A program made the position numbers and the translations under genes. A stretch of DNA of 64,000 bases from Cubamyces lactineus (taxonomy: Eukaryota > Basidiomycota > Agaricomycetes > Polyporales > Polyporaceae): NCBI GenBank assembly GCA_022376465.1, contig JACDTU010000018.1:682001-746000 (forward strand). Direction: 5' to 3'. The notes beneath the pieces were generated by a model. It made no database searches. It saw nothing but the letters and a program-made list of their open reading frames with translations, and had not been told where the DNA came from. Within the stretch, counting starts at the first letter, position 1, and every line of letters starts with the position of its first letter. Positions 32,355 through 46,373 of the stretch are shown here, in pieces.

Positions 32355-33423
32355 GTCTTCCTGAGCTCTGCTTGGTAGGATTGGGCGACAAAATGCTGTC
32401 ATGCGGGCGTGGTTGGATTGGGTCGGGGTGAGGTGGTATGCATCATGAGGGTGGGTATGGGCATGGGCAGGAGTATGATGAGGTGGTATGGTTCCTTATT
32501 TACTGCATAGGTAGGTCTCGACCGCGACGGTCTCTCTGTACGTGTACATGTAATTGGCCAAGGTCTTTTCGAGCTCGAGCTCGAGCTCTGTATCGCGTTC
32601 CCTGGCGTCGACATGTCTCTCTGTCAAAAGGATGCAGTCCGTGCTAAGTGGTTTGGAATCTGAAGCATGGCCCTCGTAAAGAGGGATTCGACGGTGCGTG
32701 CCCGTGAAACGGCTAGTTAGCAGTTGCACTAACAGATATCGTTGGACAGATATGGCGATGCGGATGCGTCAATTCATCCTGCACGCAATGTGAATGCACT
32801 GGCAGTTAGCCTGTGCATAGATGTACCGGAGCGTTTGAATTTGTGACATGTTCACTTCTCGCTATGGACTATAGTAGGCGTCTCTTGTCCAATGTCGGAA
32901 TATCTTTGTGTTCGAACTCACGAGAGAAGAATGTGCGTATCCTACACTCTCTGTCGCGTCCTTCGATCTCTCAGCTGAAGCGACGTTTCTCCTTCATACA
33001 AGCGCAGCAACTATGGGGCAGGTGACCAAGTGTACCTATCTTAAGTCCCGAGCGGTTGAGGTGACAGATGGTGATACGAAGCCCGTCCTCACCAGCCAAG
33101 TCGCCGTGTGGGTGCCCATAGCAGGGAGCGCAGCGATGACCCACACGAAGCTCCGGACCTTCGTTTCCTTCGGGATGTACAGTCTTACGACATCCGTGTA
33201 CGACGCTACACTGCGAGGGTCGATCTGATAGCATATAGCATCGAAGCGACAGGACGAGGAGTCAGTGCAGATGACTACGGCGGCAGCAACGTTGATAACA
33301 CCCTGATATTCCGGCAGCTCTAGCCTCTCCCGCAGTCCTCGTACCGCGGTCTCATGCCAGACACATGACGTCATGTGCTACATACCCACGGGACTATAAG
33401 AGCGACGCGCTCTCAGACGCGTT
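32355..33423. other. Intergenic, no gene recognised
   Basis: About 1.07 kb. A run of GAGCTCGAGCTCGAGCTC lies near 32569-32586. A 112-aa minus-strand frame (33036-33374) has no motif and is not called. Confidence 0.4.
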
Positions 33424-34436
33424 ATGTCCGCCTTCTCCCTTCTCACCACCACCGCTCGTCGTCTGCCGGCAGCGGCAATCGCGTACAACTCGACTGTTCT
33501 AAGTGGGTGTAGGTTTGCGCGTACTATCATGAGCCCTCCAAAGAGGAAACGCACCGACGACTACGTCCTCTACTACGTGAGTTCACATTGGACATGGAGT
33601 TACGAATCTAATACTGATCTGTGCACTACTGACAGTGGCCTGGGCTGCCTGGGCGTGGAGAGTACGTCCGCCTCGCGCTCGAATACGCGGGGATTCCATA
33701 CACCGAGAAGTCCTCCAACCTCATGCAAATCCTCTCCTCACCCGAGAAGATTGGGACGCCCCCACACTTCGCGCCGCCAGCCCTCCAACTGCCCTCGGGC
33801 CGGGTGATCTCGCAGACCGCGAACATCCTGAACCATATCGCGCCGCGGTGCGGGCTCGCAGGCGAGTGGGGCAGCAAGCTCAACACGCACGGCGAGGACG
33901 CGCGGGAGACGGTGCGCGCGCTGAGCGAGGAGGAGATCGAGCGCGCTGAGGAGGAGCGGAGCGTCGTGAACCAGCTCGTCATGACCGCGCTCGACTTTCA
34001 GGACGAGACGCACGACGTGCATCACCCGATCGCGAGCTCGCTCTACTACGAGGACCAGAAGGAGGAGGCGGCCCGCGCGGCGAAGGTCTTCCGCGAGTCG
34101 CGCATACCGCACTTCCTCGAGTACTTTGAAAAGGTGCTCGTGTCGAACCCGGCTACCGCGAAGCATGCGGACAACCCGCACGCGCAGACGTATCTGGTTG
34201 GGGCGCGGACGACGACGGCGGATCTGATCTTGTTCCATGTCATCGACGGCGTGTCGTACCAGTTCCCAAAACGCATGGCGAATCTCAAGGAGAGCGGGAA
34301 GTACGATAACGTGTTCAAGTTGCACGAGCGCGTGCAAGGGGAGAAGGGCATCAAAGAGTATATTGCGAGCGGGCGGAGACAGAAATTCGGCTTGGGTATC
34401 TTCCGCCACTACGCGGAGCTGGACGGAGAAGAGTAG
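33424..34436 (+). CDS. Glutathione S-transferase family protein, possibly mitochondrial
   Basis: Exon 1 (33424-33576) encodes an Arg/Ser-rich leader (MSAFSLLTTTARRLPAAA) that looks like a mitochondrial presequence; an internal ATG (MSPPKRKR) could give a cytosolic form. A 59-bp intron (33577-33635) precedes the thioredoxin-fold segment WPGLPGRGEYVRLALEYAGI. The substrate loop LPSGRVISQTANILNHIA follows; its Q-T at the expected P-x-(S/T) glutathione-site region is seen (ISQTANIL). The all-helical C-terminal domain has ALDFQDETHDVHHPI, YLVGARTTTADLILFHVIDG and a basic end. About 250 aa mature, within the family range. Intact. Confidence 0.85.
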
Positions 34437-34653
34437 TGTCATTCGGCATGAGATCAATGTATAACGTGTAACAATATCAATGCTCATCGGCTTTAACAGC
34501 AACCGCCAATGATTCAAGAAAGGATAATGCTGAGTGTCCGCTGCGGCCTTAGGATCAGCTTGATGAAGCATATCACTTATCGCTATTACAGGACACACCG
34601 GACTCGGCGTCCAGCACACCAGACTGCTCGCTTGTGCTATCGGATACAGCAGC

Positions 34654-37019
34654 CTACTCCTCTGTACCACCACCTGGTACTTCGGTCCGCTCCCCCGCAC
34701 CAGCAGCGTTCACGCCGCTCGCCTGCGAAGCAGCGAAGAGTTCCGCTTCCTTCGCAAGGGCCGCGCACAACGGCGCAAGGCCCTCAACGATGAGCGACGG
34801 CACCGGATGGCGGTACGCTCCGCCGCCAAGGACAAAGCTCACGAGGGACTCGCGGCAGTCCGCACGCTCGACGAGGCACGTCGCAAAGCCGCTTTCTTGT
34901 GCGCCGACGACTATGCGGCCCATCCCGGCTGTGGCGACGAGGATTTCGTTGCGTTGTAGCAGCTTCGGCTTTTTGTCGCTGTCGTTGGGGTTTATGGGAT
35001 TGTCTAAGTCTCCATCCGTCTGCGACGTGGTGTCCGCAACGTCACCGGCTGTTGCGACACCCTCGGAGCAAAACACTTCGACTATGGAGGCGAAGGACGG
35101 GCCCCGAGTGAGCGAGGAGAAATGTACACACGACGGCCTCGGAAACACGCGAACACCGTCGAGTGTGCCCGGAGGCAAGACGCGCCGCGCATGCTCAAGC
35201 GTCTCGGAAGGAGAATGCGGGGGTATGCAGACGAGGCTGTACCCACGCTGCTTGAGCTCTGTGAGGGTGTCGCTGGCGTCGGGGTAGGGGTGTGGTGCGA
35301 GGATAGTGGCGAGTGCGGTTGAAATGAGGTGATCCCGTTCAGAGGGATTGATGTGCAGCTGCTCTGCGAGAGCTTGAAGGCCGCCTTGGACGATCGTATC
35401 CAGGGCGAACTCGTTATCGAATGCAAGGTCTCGTTCGGCGAACGCTTCGCAGTGAACGTATCGCCTGACGGTGGCGTCCAGGCTCCAGGTTCGGGGAATG
35501 AATGGGAGCCACTCTTGGAGGGCGCACCGAATCGCGTCTTCTCGGTTCTGACAGATACCTTAGTGAGTTGAACTACCACGAGATATAGAATTCCCGACGT
35601 GGATGATGACAACGTACCAGTATGATGCCAAATAGCTCAAACGCGACGACCTTGATCACACCACACTTGACGACCGTGTACTCTCCCGCCAGCATTGGGA
35701 ATGCCGGTGGGAGGATGGGATCCGTGTCTGGGTCGTAATCGTGGCTCGGACATCGATCCGGGCCTTCCCTGTCTGCATCTCCGTCAGTAGTAGCCTGCGC
35801 TTCCGCGTCGACCTCGAACGGGCTGCACAATGCGAATAGTGCTTGCGCAGCAGCCTGCAGTGCAGGATCAGTGTGCGTGGGAAAGATTGGCGTAACTATT
35901 TCGTTGGGAAATGTACCGCCGCGAGCTTCGATGTTTCGGTCGCTTGGAGTCCCTACGTTTGGTTCACCGGCATCTGGATCACGTTGAGTTTCAACGGGTT
36001 GGCTGTGTTCAGCTTCAACGACCATGTTGCTGAGAGTTTCAGCTATCGCATCGACCTGTATGTTGGAAACTGGGGTCCCCTGATTTTCAGCGGCTATGGC
36101 TGAGTGTTCTTGGCTTCCACTCATGCCGTGGTTCAGAATTTGGGAGATGTGCTGCGTGCGTATCTGTGAGCAAAGCAGATATGTAGCCAGAACAGACGAT
36201 GGGATCACCTGTCTCGTTTCTCTCACCCATGCGATGCTATCCTCGACGCCGAACCAACTATAACCCTTGCATATCCTACGGCATATCGTTGAGTATATGA
36301 CCACGCGGACTACCGCGACGCGTGGATTGACTTACTGCTTGTATAAGTATAGCTCGCTGTAGATGTAGCTTGGGTATTCTATCGGACGGTCGCTGCTTTC
36401 CAGGAAATGGAAGGCATACGCTTGCGGATTGTTGGGTAGCCCGAATACGGATGGATTCCCCATGCCCAACCGTTGACCCATCGGGAGGCACGTTTGCCCT
36501 CGGTCCTTCCGAGCGAAGTGGACCGACATATTGCCTAAAGTAATCCAGCTCTAGTTGAATGTTTTCCAAGGCGATGTCTTTGAATCTCAGGAGACTGGGG
36601 TCGTCCAGTGTCATTCTGATCCTTGTGAACGGCTTGTTATGGGACCAGTGAATGCGGATCCTGGGGGTCGTGTGCAGATAAACGGTGCATTGCAAGCCGG
36701 GCTCAAAAGATGGCAGAGGAGGGTTCACGGTCAAATGATGGTCGTCAAAGGCTCGATGTCCAGAGAATCTGGAGACTTTGGGGCCGAGAACCTGAGAAGA
36801 ATTAGGTATGGGGATGGGTGAAGGCATGGTAGGGACGACGTAAAGCAACGTCGGATTCATGATAGGAGTATCCTTGTAATGCTCCTCATCGGCTAAACTG
36901 ACGCGTAAAGCCCAGAATGGTTGCGCCTGGATCTTTGCAGCAGCAAGGCGTCCAGATGGGGTCAACCATCGGGAGGACATCCATGGATCAAATAGGCAGA
37001 CGACGAGTGAGTGGGGCAT
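34654..37019 (-). pseudogene. HAD-like family gene C (diverged paralogue in the spacer)
   Basis: Same architecture as gene A. MPHSLVVCLFDPWMSSRWL starts at 37019, followed by PFWALRVSL, SSQVLGPK and DDPSLLRFKDIALENIQLEL. A frame change near 36530 is needed to reach FGLPNNPQAYAFHFLE and ELYLYKQ. Then come ICKGYSWFGVEDSIAWVRET, an acidic linker, and VVAFELFGIILV, an intron, NREDAIRCALQEWLPFIP, LVCIPPHSPSE and a C-terminal PVPSLIVEGLAPLCAAL. Motif I here has Glu where copies A, B, D and E have Asp. The apparent frameshift may be an unrecognised intron, so pseudogene status is not certain. Same orientation as the left-arm cluster but not part of the arm. Confidence 0.55.
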
Positions 37020-37669
37020 GGAGAGCACTAGTCACGAACTCCTACTCAGCTGCGTGGTGAGTGACTGGGGCTTTCTTGTACGCGTTGTACAGTACGAGTC
37101 GCAGTCCGACGCAACACTGGTTTGACTTACTTGGTGATAAGGTGAGAGTAGTACGAGCCAACTTGAAGACGTTTGAGGAAGAGAAGACAAATGCTGACGA
37201 TTCATGAGGTTATCAGATTAGATTGTGACGCGCTTCGCCGATTTACCCGGAGTTGTCAATGTTCATAACGTCTCGGTGGATACGTTTGGTCGGCATATGT
37301 AAGTTGTGATTTAGACGGCGTCAGGCTTCTTGTATAACTACCATGCTCTATGTCCGAACTAGCCAGAACTGCTCGAAGGCTGTATTACCTTCCGAATCGT
37401 CATTTATTCGCGTTCTAACGGTTCTTTCGATACAGATTTACATCGGCTCCTCAAGTGTAGCGCTATCGTTTTGTGAGGGTGTTCTCGACGCGTACGCCCT
37501 CGCGGGTCTGTGCTCTACCGTCTACATGGCAAGCCAATGTGTACGTCCGCTCCGCTTATGTCTTCAAACACTTCAAGTATCGTGTGATTCATTCACAGTA
37601 GAACCTTGATATTTACAAAACAAGACACTCGGCGCGGTACTTAACCCGTTATGGTCCCCAGCTACGCGC
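37020..37669. other. Intergenic, no gene recognised
   Basis: A plus-strand frame at 37343-37609 (88 aa, with GSSSVALSFCEGVLDAY) has no identifiable family. Otherwise nothing. Confidence 0.4.
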
Positions 37670-38812
37670 TCAAGGCTCGAAGAAAGTAAGTTGTCCCCAT
37701 CGTGCATGCTTCTCCGCATGAATCAGCGCCGCACCCCAATCCTCCAGCCCAAACGACCAGCTCTCGCCCTTGGTCAAATCTAGTACGCCCGTCTCTGCCA
37801 TCTTGATCATGTCGAGCACCGCCTTCCGCTCGTACATCCACTTGCCCGTGATGCGCAGGTCCTTCCACAGAATCGCTCCGTGTGGCAGCGGAATGTCCTC
37901 CTGAATCCCGCCCATGAGGCACGCGCGACCACGGACTCCCAGTGCGAGGAGGCACGCCTTGAAATGGAACGAGTGGGCTGCCATGGGAGGCGAAATGTCC
38001 AAGTAGCAGTCGACGGTGCCGATCGCAGCCGCAAGAGCATCAGCATCAGCGTACTCGCACATCCGTATGGTGCGCAGACGGCCCGCGTCGACATACGAGC
38101 GGAGCCCGTCCTCGAGACGACGTAACCCCTCCTCGCTCCGTCCAAGTGCGATGACGCGCGCGCCCATCGCGAGGGCGACGTCGACTGCGGATCCGCCGAA
38201 CCCGCCGGTCGCGGGCGCAATAACGATACTTTCGCCAGCGCGTAGGTCGACGCCCCCATCTCCGGTGAGGCCGCCAAAGGGGACGACCATCTGTGCGAGA
38301 CGAAGCCAATGCACCGGTTCGGCGCGCAAAGCACCCACCCCCGCTCCGATGACGTCCGGGATGCGGTAGCAGTTCTCGAGCGGAACCTTGACGTACTGCG
38401 CCCAGCTACCGTGCCGCCAGCCATCCTCATCCTGCACGAGGTGCGTGACTGGTGCGCCGTTGGGGCCGCCCTGGTATACACCGTGCAGGCACCGCTGGGT
38501 AGGGTCGTCGCGCGCGTGCATCCAAATGTCGGTCAGGACGAGGTCTCCGACGCGGAGTGTCGTCGCGTCGTTGCCCAATGCGACGACGCGGCCGACCGCG
38601 GCGCTACCAGGAACATACGGCTTGGGGTAGTCGTACTTCCGCACACCGGTGAGTACCTCGCGTGCGTAGGTGATGATGCTCGTTGCGGTGACGCGAACGA
38701 TGGCGCTACCGAGGGACGGCGTATACATCGGCAGCTCGCGGACTTCGAGAGGCTGCGATGTGGAGGTCAAAACGAGAGCACGGTGGGTCGGTGGGAGAGT
38801 GACTTCAGACAT
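37670..38812 (-). CDS. Zinc-independent medium-chain dehydrogenase/reductase (MDR)
   Basis: An intronless 380-aa protein. The GroES-like N-terminal half has KPYVPGSAAVGRVVALGNDA, where the usual GHE zinc motif is replaced. The GroES half also has VGDLVLTDIWM. No structural-zinc four-cysteine loop is present, so it is zinc-independent. The Rossmann half has IVIAPATGGFGGSAVDVALA with the nucleotide-binding GGFGGSAV, then ARVIALGRSEEGLRRL. KDLRITGKWMYER lies near the end. It probably uses NADP(H) on a carbonyl or enone; substrate unknown. Start at 38812 (MSEVTLPPTHRAL). Single clean frame, intact. Confidence 0.9.
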   Translation of the reverse strand: MSEVTLPPTHRALVLTSTSQPLEVRELPMYTPSLGSAIVRVTATSIITYAREVLTGVRKYDYPKPYVPGSAAVGRVVALGNDATTLRVGDLVLTDIWMHARDDPTQRCLHGVYQGGPNGAPVTHLVQDEDGWRHGSWAQYVKVPLENCYRIPDVIGAGVGALRAEPVHWLRLAQMVVPFGGLTGDGGVDLRAGESIVIAPATGGFGGSAVDVALAMGARVIALGRSEEGLRRLEDGLRSYVDAGRLRTIRMCEYADADALAAAIGTVDCYLDISPPMAAHSFHFKACLLALGVRGRACLMGGIQEDIPLPHGAILWKDLRITGKWMYERKAVLDMIKMAETGVLDLTKGESWSFGLEDWGAALIHAEKHARWGQLTFFEP

Positions 38813-41580
38813 CCTGGAGAAGGTAGGAGTTAGTGAGTAGCATGGGTTCTCTGTATGAATCCTTTATATCGGATGCGCTACTCAACTGTTGTCAATGTCC
38901 TGCAGTTGCGATGGCTCGTCGTGCGGGGAGGATGGTGCTAATGCCAGCAGTAACTGCTATCTGCGCGACTTACCTCCGCGGCCCACCCACAACTCCTAAT
39001 TGGCCTTTCGCGCTGCGAACTGCTATATTAGCAGATATTCAGCCAATCGAATTCACATACCACCCCACTATATCTAGATTCAGTGTCATCGTTGGTGGCC
39101 GTGCGCGACCACGAGTTCGAACAATGTACCATGTCGGTACTTGGCGCATGTCAATTTGCACTCTATGCCTCCAATCTCCCATGGCCAAGTGAGGCCCCCG
39201 AGCCAATGCTTTCTTCCCACGCCTCCATACCAGCTGCCCAATTCGAGCAGGGCCTTGGTCCGTACAGTTACCAGCTACTCGGGCATTGCACCTAGCCCGC
39301 CCAAATTAACCTAAATCGATGAACACAGCGCCCCTATAGCAGCCTGGGTCGAGCGAATATGCGTCACGCAGGGCTACACATAGCTGCAACCCCACTGTGA
39401 ATTCCGAGCTGTGCACGGTCATCAGCAAATTTTGTAAAGTACTGCCTAACGGAATGCAAGGAAATGCAATCCCGGAATTCGTTGCATTCCTTACCTGGGA
39501 AGCGCCGGTTATGCATTGCCTGTCATAGGAGAGAGGCATGTATGACAGTTCCTCGCCGCGCGCCACCTACCATAACCTTGCCCAACCTTCCTTTGCCTCG
39601 CAAGGCGGCGGGCTGCCTTCCCGGCCATGTAGGGTGAGGATTTCAATGTCGGGCAAAGGACTGCATGCGCCGGTGATAGTTTGGCATGCGAGGGCGTAGA
39701 GATTGCATACCGAATGCACCCCGTAGGCTGAGAACTCACTTCCATAGCCTAATACATACCGGGGCCGGGTAGTTCTATGCAAACTATTCAACATGCGGTG
39801 CATTGAATCATAGCGGGCGGGACTTATGATTGAATTCTTATACAGTATTAATACATGATATTATGCGTACAATAAGCGAGCTATAGCGCACATAATCTGA
39901 AGCTCACCAGTATAATCAACAATAACCCACGTCCGTGATGTTGCTTACCTTTTATCAGTTTGGTCGGCAGCCGCGACGACAGGCCTCAAGCCGCGAGGTA
40001 TTTCGTAGCACCACGCACTCACCTTGACGTTGGGGTACCACGTCAGCCCATCCATGTCTGCCTCGCGCGCCGCGATGATCACGTTGAACACCCCCACGGG
40101 GTCGCCGACATACTGCTGCACCTAGCGCCGGTCGCCACGGTTGTCGTGCTCACCAATTTGAGTCATGGTATGCGTGTATATATGCACTCACCTGTGCTTG
40201 TATGCGTGTATATATGCATATATGCGCTTACCTGTGCTTGTATGCGCGCATATATGCACTCACCTATTGTTATATGCACCCACCTGGTGCTAACTTGGTG
40301 CTGTTGGTGGCGCACACTGGGGGGCCGCGTCGGTGGGCGCGCGCAAGACCAATGGTGAACAGCTAAGTCTGAGGACAACGGGAAAGAGGTCGGCGTGGAG
40401 AGGAAAAGAGATGTGAATGAGTTCGCGAGTCGCGACATGCCCATTAAGTAGTGACGCGCAGATTGCGCGGTCCGAGCTCACAGCTATGATGTCAAACAGG
40501 TATCATTATTCGGGACGTGTACTTGACATGAGTAAGATGACATTCCGGTGCTTCGAGACAGGGTTATAGTGCAATGCGAAACCTACCTTTTACCTGAGAA
40601 GGGTTAATATGGCAACACCTTCCATGACAATGGAAATGATCGCCAGATTACGCCCGGCCGGACGAATCCTGGCAAGAATTCGCCCAGCGTGGCGAACGCA
40701 CGGCAGATGTTCGCCCTGCCAGGCAAATCAGTGTTATTCAAGGCAAGGAAAGGCCAGCGCTTCCCCGGCCTGTCCGGGAATGCTATCCTTGCCCGGCGCT
40801 ACCTTGCCAGGCAGAGCTTTATACAATTTGCTGATGGTAGTCCGTGGCAATGATGCATAGCTTGGGCGTGACTGGCAGCGAGACGCGTGCTTGGTGCGTG
40901 TTACTTCGCCGTCCAAATTTTGCGGACAGCTACGCCTATGTAGTGCTTAGTGGGTATTGATACGATCCGAATGAGTGGTGTACAGTACTTACGTTCAGGT
41001 TCGAAGTGCCTTCGGGCGTTTCACGCTTTAGCGACGCGCGTCGATCTGAAGAAAGCCGTGCCACACTCTATGAGTTTTTGGCCGATTTTGTTCAAGAGCG
41101 GTCCCTGTATAGTCGCAGGCTATTCAGTCTTGGAACCCCAGGTAAATTTGGCTTTCAGCCTCTGGCGGAAGTGTGTACTCTAGAAATCGAAAGTACTCAT
41201 ACCTGAGGGAGCTCCTGATGTACCCCTTGAAGTAAGTTGGATGAAGCATTTGTATGACTTGGATGCCGGATCGCGATGGCGGTTCGATCATGGCTTGGAG
41301 GTCATTCTAGCGGTATCTCACTCCGTGCTGGGGGTTGTTGTGCGTTAGCAGATAACAAGCTGAGAGAACGGTAGTATTGATACTAAGCACTTGATCGTGT
41401 CACGCAGCCAACCTCTACGAGCGCTTGTCACCACGAACCACTGTATCGTACTCTTAAGCGCTCACAGTCCGTTCGCCACTTGCTAGTGGCCCAAGTCAAA
41501 CAGTAACATACAACATCCCCTTGCCGTAAGCCTGGTGCCGGGCCGTTGTTGCTCATCCATACCTCAGACAGAAAGAACCA
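38813..41580. other. 2.8-kb intergenic region, no gene recognised
   Basis: Holds a small minisatellite (annotated separately). Near 39430-39500 is a patch rich in GCATTCC/GGAATGC words, and at 40610-40830 a patch built from CCGG/GGCAAG/CCAGGC words. These look like decayed repetitive DNA but no element ends could be defined. No coding frame has a motif. Confidence 0.4.
40169..40272. repeat. Minisatellite, three imperfect 32-40 bp units
   Basis: Units start at 40169, 40201 and 40241; each begins TATGCG(T/C)G(T/C)ATATATGCA and contains (C/T)TCACCTGTGCTTG or a variant. The middle unit has an extra TATATGCG insertion. Confidence 0.8.
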
Positions 41581-42804
41581 ATGGAGTTACAGGGAAGCGC
41601 GTATGGTACCAGACGGCATGTTTTGTCATACACCGTCTGCGGCATCTATCAAGTCGACTACGTCCTCGGCAGCGGCTCCAGCGGTACGTAGCATCTGCTG
41701 CCTCAACATACCGTGCGTATACCGGAACCTGTCACTGACACGGCGATCTACCACCTAGGAGTACTCATGCATGCATTCAGCATTCTAGACGGCACAGAAG
41801 TTGCACTCAAAATGCAACTCTTGCCACGCGAACCTCCAGCGCCAGGGAAGCCTCTCCAGCTGGAATACGAGGCAGCCGTATACAAACTCATCCCGGACGA
41901 TATCGAGGGTTTCCCTAGGGTTCTTGGGTCTGGCAAAGATGGGAACTGACAGGTATTAATCCTCGAGAAACTTGGCCCGACTCTGGACCAGCTTCGCCGG
42001 GTCTGTCGGGGACGGTTCTCGCTGCGGACGATCGCCATGCTGGCTGACCAGATGGTTCGTCGTAATCGTGTCCAAAGTCTGCTACACCCTTCTCTAAGGC
42101 CGCTGCTGATCGATGTGATGCACAGATAAGCAGGCTTGAGTATCTACATCACGAGGATTGGTGCATGAGGACGGACGTCAAGCCGCACAATTTCGCCATG
42201 GGCACTGGGAGTCGCTCTGGCGTCGTACACCTGTTTGATTTGGAGCATGCCAAGATGTATATCGACCCTGCTACCGGAGAGCATATCCCGAATAACGGAC
42301 GCCGCCACACGGCAGGCACCATGCGCTACGCGAGCCTGGCAGCTCACCAATCTCACGGTGAGTCAGACATCGCACTGCACATTGCACAAACCGGCCGCTC
42401 TGTCATACCGCTGCTGACCCGCGTCGCATTGATTGCGTCTCTCGTCATCGTCATCGTCTTGCATGATTATATGCGGCGGGGCGAACCCCACCACTATAGA
42501 CGACGTCCTGTCCCGCACCCCCACAGAATTCGCTGCATTCCGCGCGCACTGTGCGTCTTTGCAATATGGCGCGGCTCCGGACTATGCGCTGCTGCGCGGT
42601 TTGTTCCGGGAGCGGATGCGTCGGGAGGGGTGGCGTGCGCTACAGCCTCAGGGTGGCAATGGTTTCTCCCTGGTGGACCATGACGGCAGCAGGCTCGACT
42701 GGGTCGACCCGGCGGCGTTACCCGGAGGCACGCTCTTGCCCGAGGAATACTTCGTCCATATGCACTTTGTGGAGGAGCCGTATTGGGACTCTGGGACCAT
42801 GTAG
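41581..42804 (+). pseudogene. CK1-like kinase pseudogene
   Basis: Start ATG at 41581. Exon 1 ends CGIYQVDYVLGSGSSG; after an intron to 41760, GVLMHAFSILDGTEVALKM and YKLIPDDIEGFPRVLGSG follow. A TGA at 41947-41949 interrupts the frame before QVLILEKLGPTLDQLRR; relatives suggest a lost Trp codon. Next are LEYLHHEDWCMRTDVKPHNF, HLFDLEHAKMYID and RYASLAAHQSHG. Then comes a stretch (42360-42500) where the expected RRDDVESLLYVLLEF segment is unreadable and shortened. The C-tail PTEFAAFRAHCASL to TLLPEEYFVHMHFVEE is open to 42804. The stop plus loss of the alpha-F region make it non-functional. DFG is DLE. Confidence 0.85.
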
Positions 42805-43538
42805 CAGAGCGGTAGAAAGGTGCCTGCCGCGTATGCGGCATGTTGCACCTCGCGCATTCGGAATGGATGCAGTGCCAAGTGTTCGAAGAGTCATCCCGAC
42901 ACAACCTTTGCAGGTCGAACGTGGACGCATCCAACAGTCTCGCTGACGGCCTGAAGGTCATTAGCCTGGATCTTGAACAGCCCGCGTGGATTAAATCTTG
43001 ACGAGTCGTAATTTGGAGTCGGGACCTGCGGAAATACCCGCGCAGTCTCGAATGCAGTCTGGACCAACTTGCACATTGTCGTACTTTGTCGTAGAGGCTT
43101 TGGCATAGACCCTGAAACAGCTGGGTAGGGACCAGGATAAAAGACATCTACGTGAGCGGAAATGGACTGACCTTGCAAAACATCGATGCTCAACCAACGC
43201 CGAATTCCAGCAGTCAAGCTGTCACGAAGATCACACAAAGGTGCTGCGGTTTCGGAATCCATTCGATTGATACCATAGACAGAAAGAGACACGCAGAGAG
43301 ACAATTGGGGAAAGTGAGACTAGGAATCGTACAATACAGAGTCAGGCCGGGGGATACTCGCACCGACGCGCATGACACACAAAGACACAGAGAGATACAA
43401 CACAACGTCCATCCCCTATCCCTCCTCGACCCACATACAATACGCAAGATCACATCCTCTGAAGGACGATGTACAACCCTCACCTAACGACGTGTAGTCG
43501 CTGGAGAGACACGCCACATGGTATGGGATAGTCGACGC
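42805..43538. other. Intergenic, no gene recognised
   Basis: A minus-strand frame of 137 aa (42891-43304) has no motif; the plus side is CACA-rich near 43370-43440. Not called. Confidence 0.4.
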
Positions 43539-45520
<1,982 letters not shown>

Positions 45521-46373
45521 GGGCGAAGACGGATTGTCTTACCTTTGCTCCTTACCTGTTGGACATTCTATCTTGATTCCCCTGGTCTTTGGTATCCGCG
45601 CAAGGAGGCGGGATGCGGCGTTGTACGAGTAGTGTATGTTTAGAGCCGTCTAGACGGGAACGATGTATGTTATGAGCGCGCAAGCGAATAACGTTATGTT
45701 CTACGTCTTTGTCTTTGGCGAGAAGAGGCAGATGAGCGCGATATGACGTCAGGCGTGAATAGAGGGTGCTGATTGCTGAAAAGGGGGACTGCCCGCCGCG
45801 CAGCAACAGCATGGAAGCTGTTTGGCGGCGCAGGGGGCGCGATGGGCAGTCTGGTGCCCCGCCTGGGGGTTGCGAGGGCGACGAGGAGGGTGTGGTGGGC
45901 GACGTGTCCGCACGGTGTTTGAGGGGAGGACGAGGGAAGGCGGGCAGGCGGGGCGGAGAGGGTTTGGGGTCGGGGGATGATATATTGGATGACGTCAGAG
46001 CACGTGGGGGTAAACGATGTGGAGTCGGTGCAGAAGACCCGATTCGGATTCGTCGTGTATTCGTATTCGAGCGACGCTCCGTTTTCCACTCCGGCCAGTC
46101 TCTCTCTCTGCAACATCAGCCTCTGCCTTTTCTCGGGCTGCGTCTATCTCCGCTCCTTGCTTGGCTGCCTAGGGACGCTCACATCTCTCTCTCACGCTCC
46201 CTGCTCTTTACGCATCTGCACAGACGACAGTGTACGGCAGCCTCGCGCAAGACGATCGAGGTAGGGACGCGCAGCGGAGCCCCTGGACCTGGACGCGCGG
46301 AGAGCGGTGAGACTAGCGCAGGACTCGCGAGGAATATTCACTCTCCACCCACCCTGCTCGATTCCGCCTCCAG
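45521..46373. other. Intergenic, no gene recognised
   Basis: Contains the H2A 3' end and the presumed promoter and 5' leader of the RNA-binding protein gene, with CT-rich tracts near 46087-46200. Confidence 0.5.

Noticed and set aside
33036..33374. 112-aa minus-strand gene upstream of the GST
   Set aside because: No motif, no splice context, and it overlaps the presumed GST promoter.
40169..40272. CRISPR-like array
   Set aside because: Three imperfect AT-rich units without distinct spacers in a eukaryotic genome; a minisatellite.
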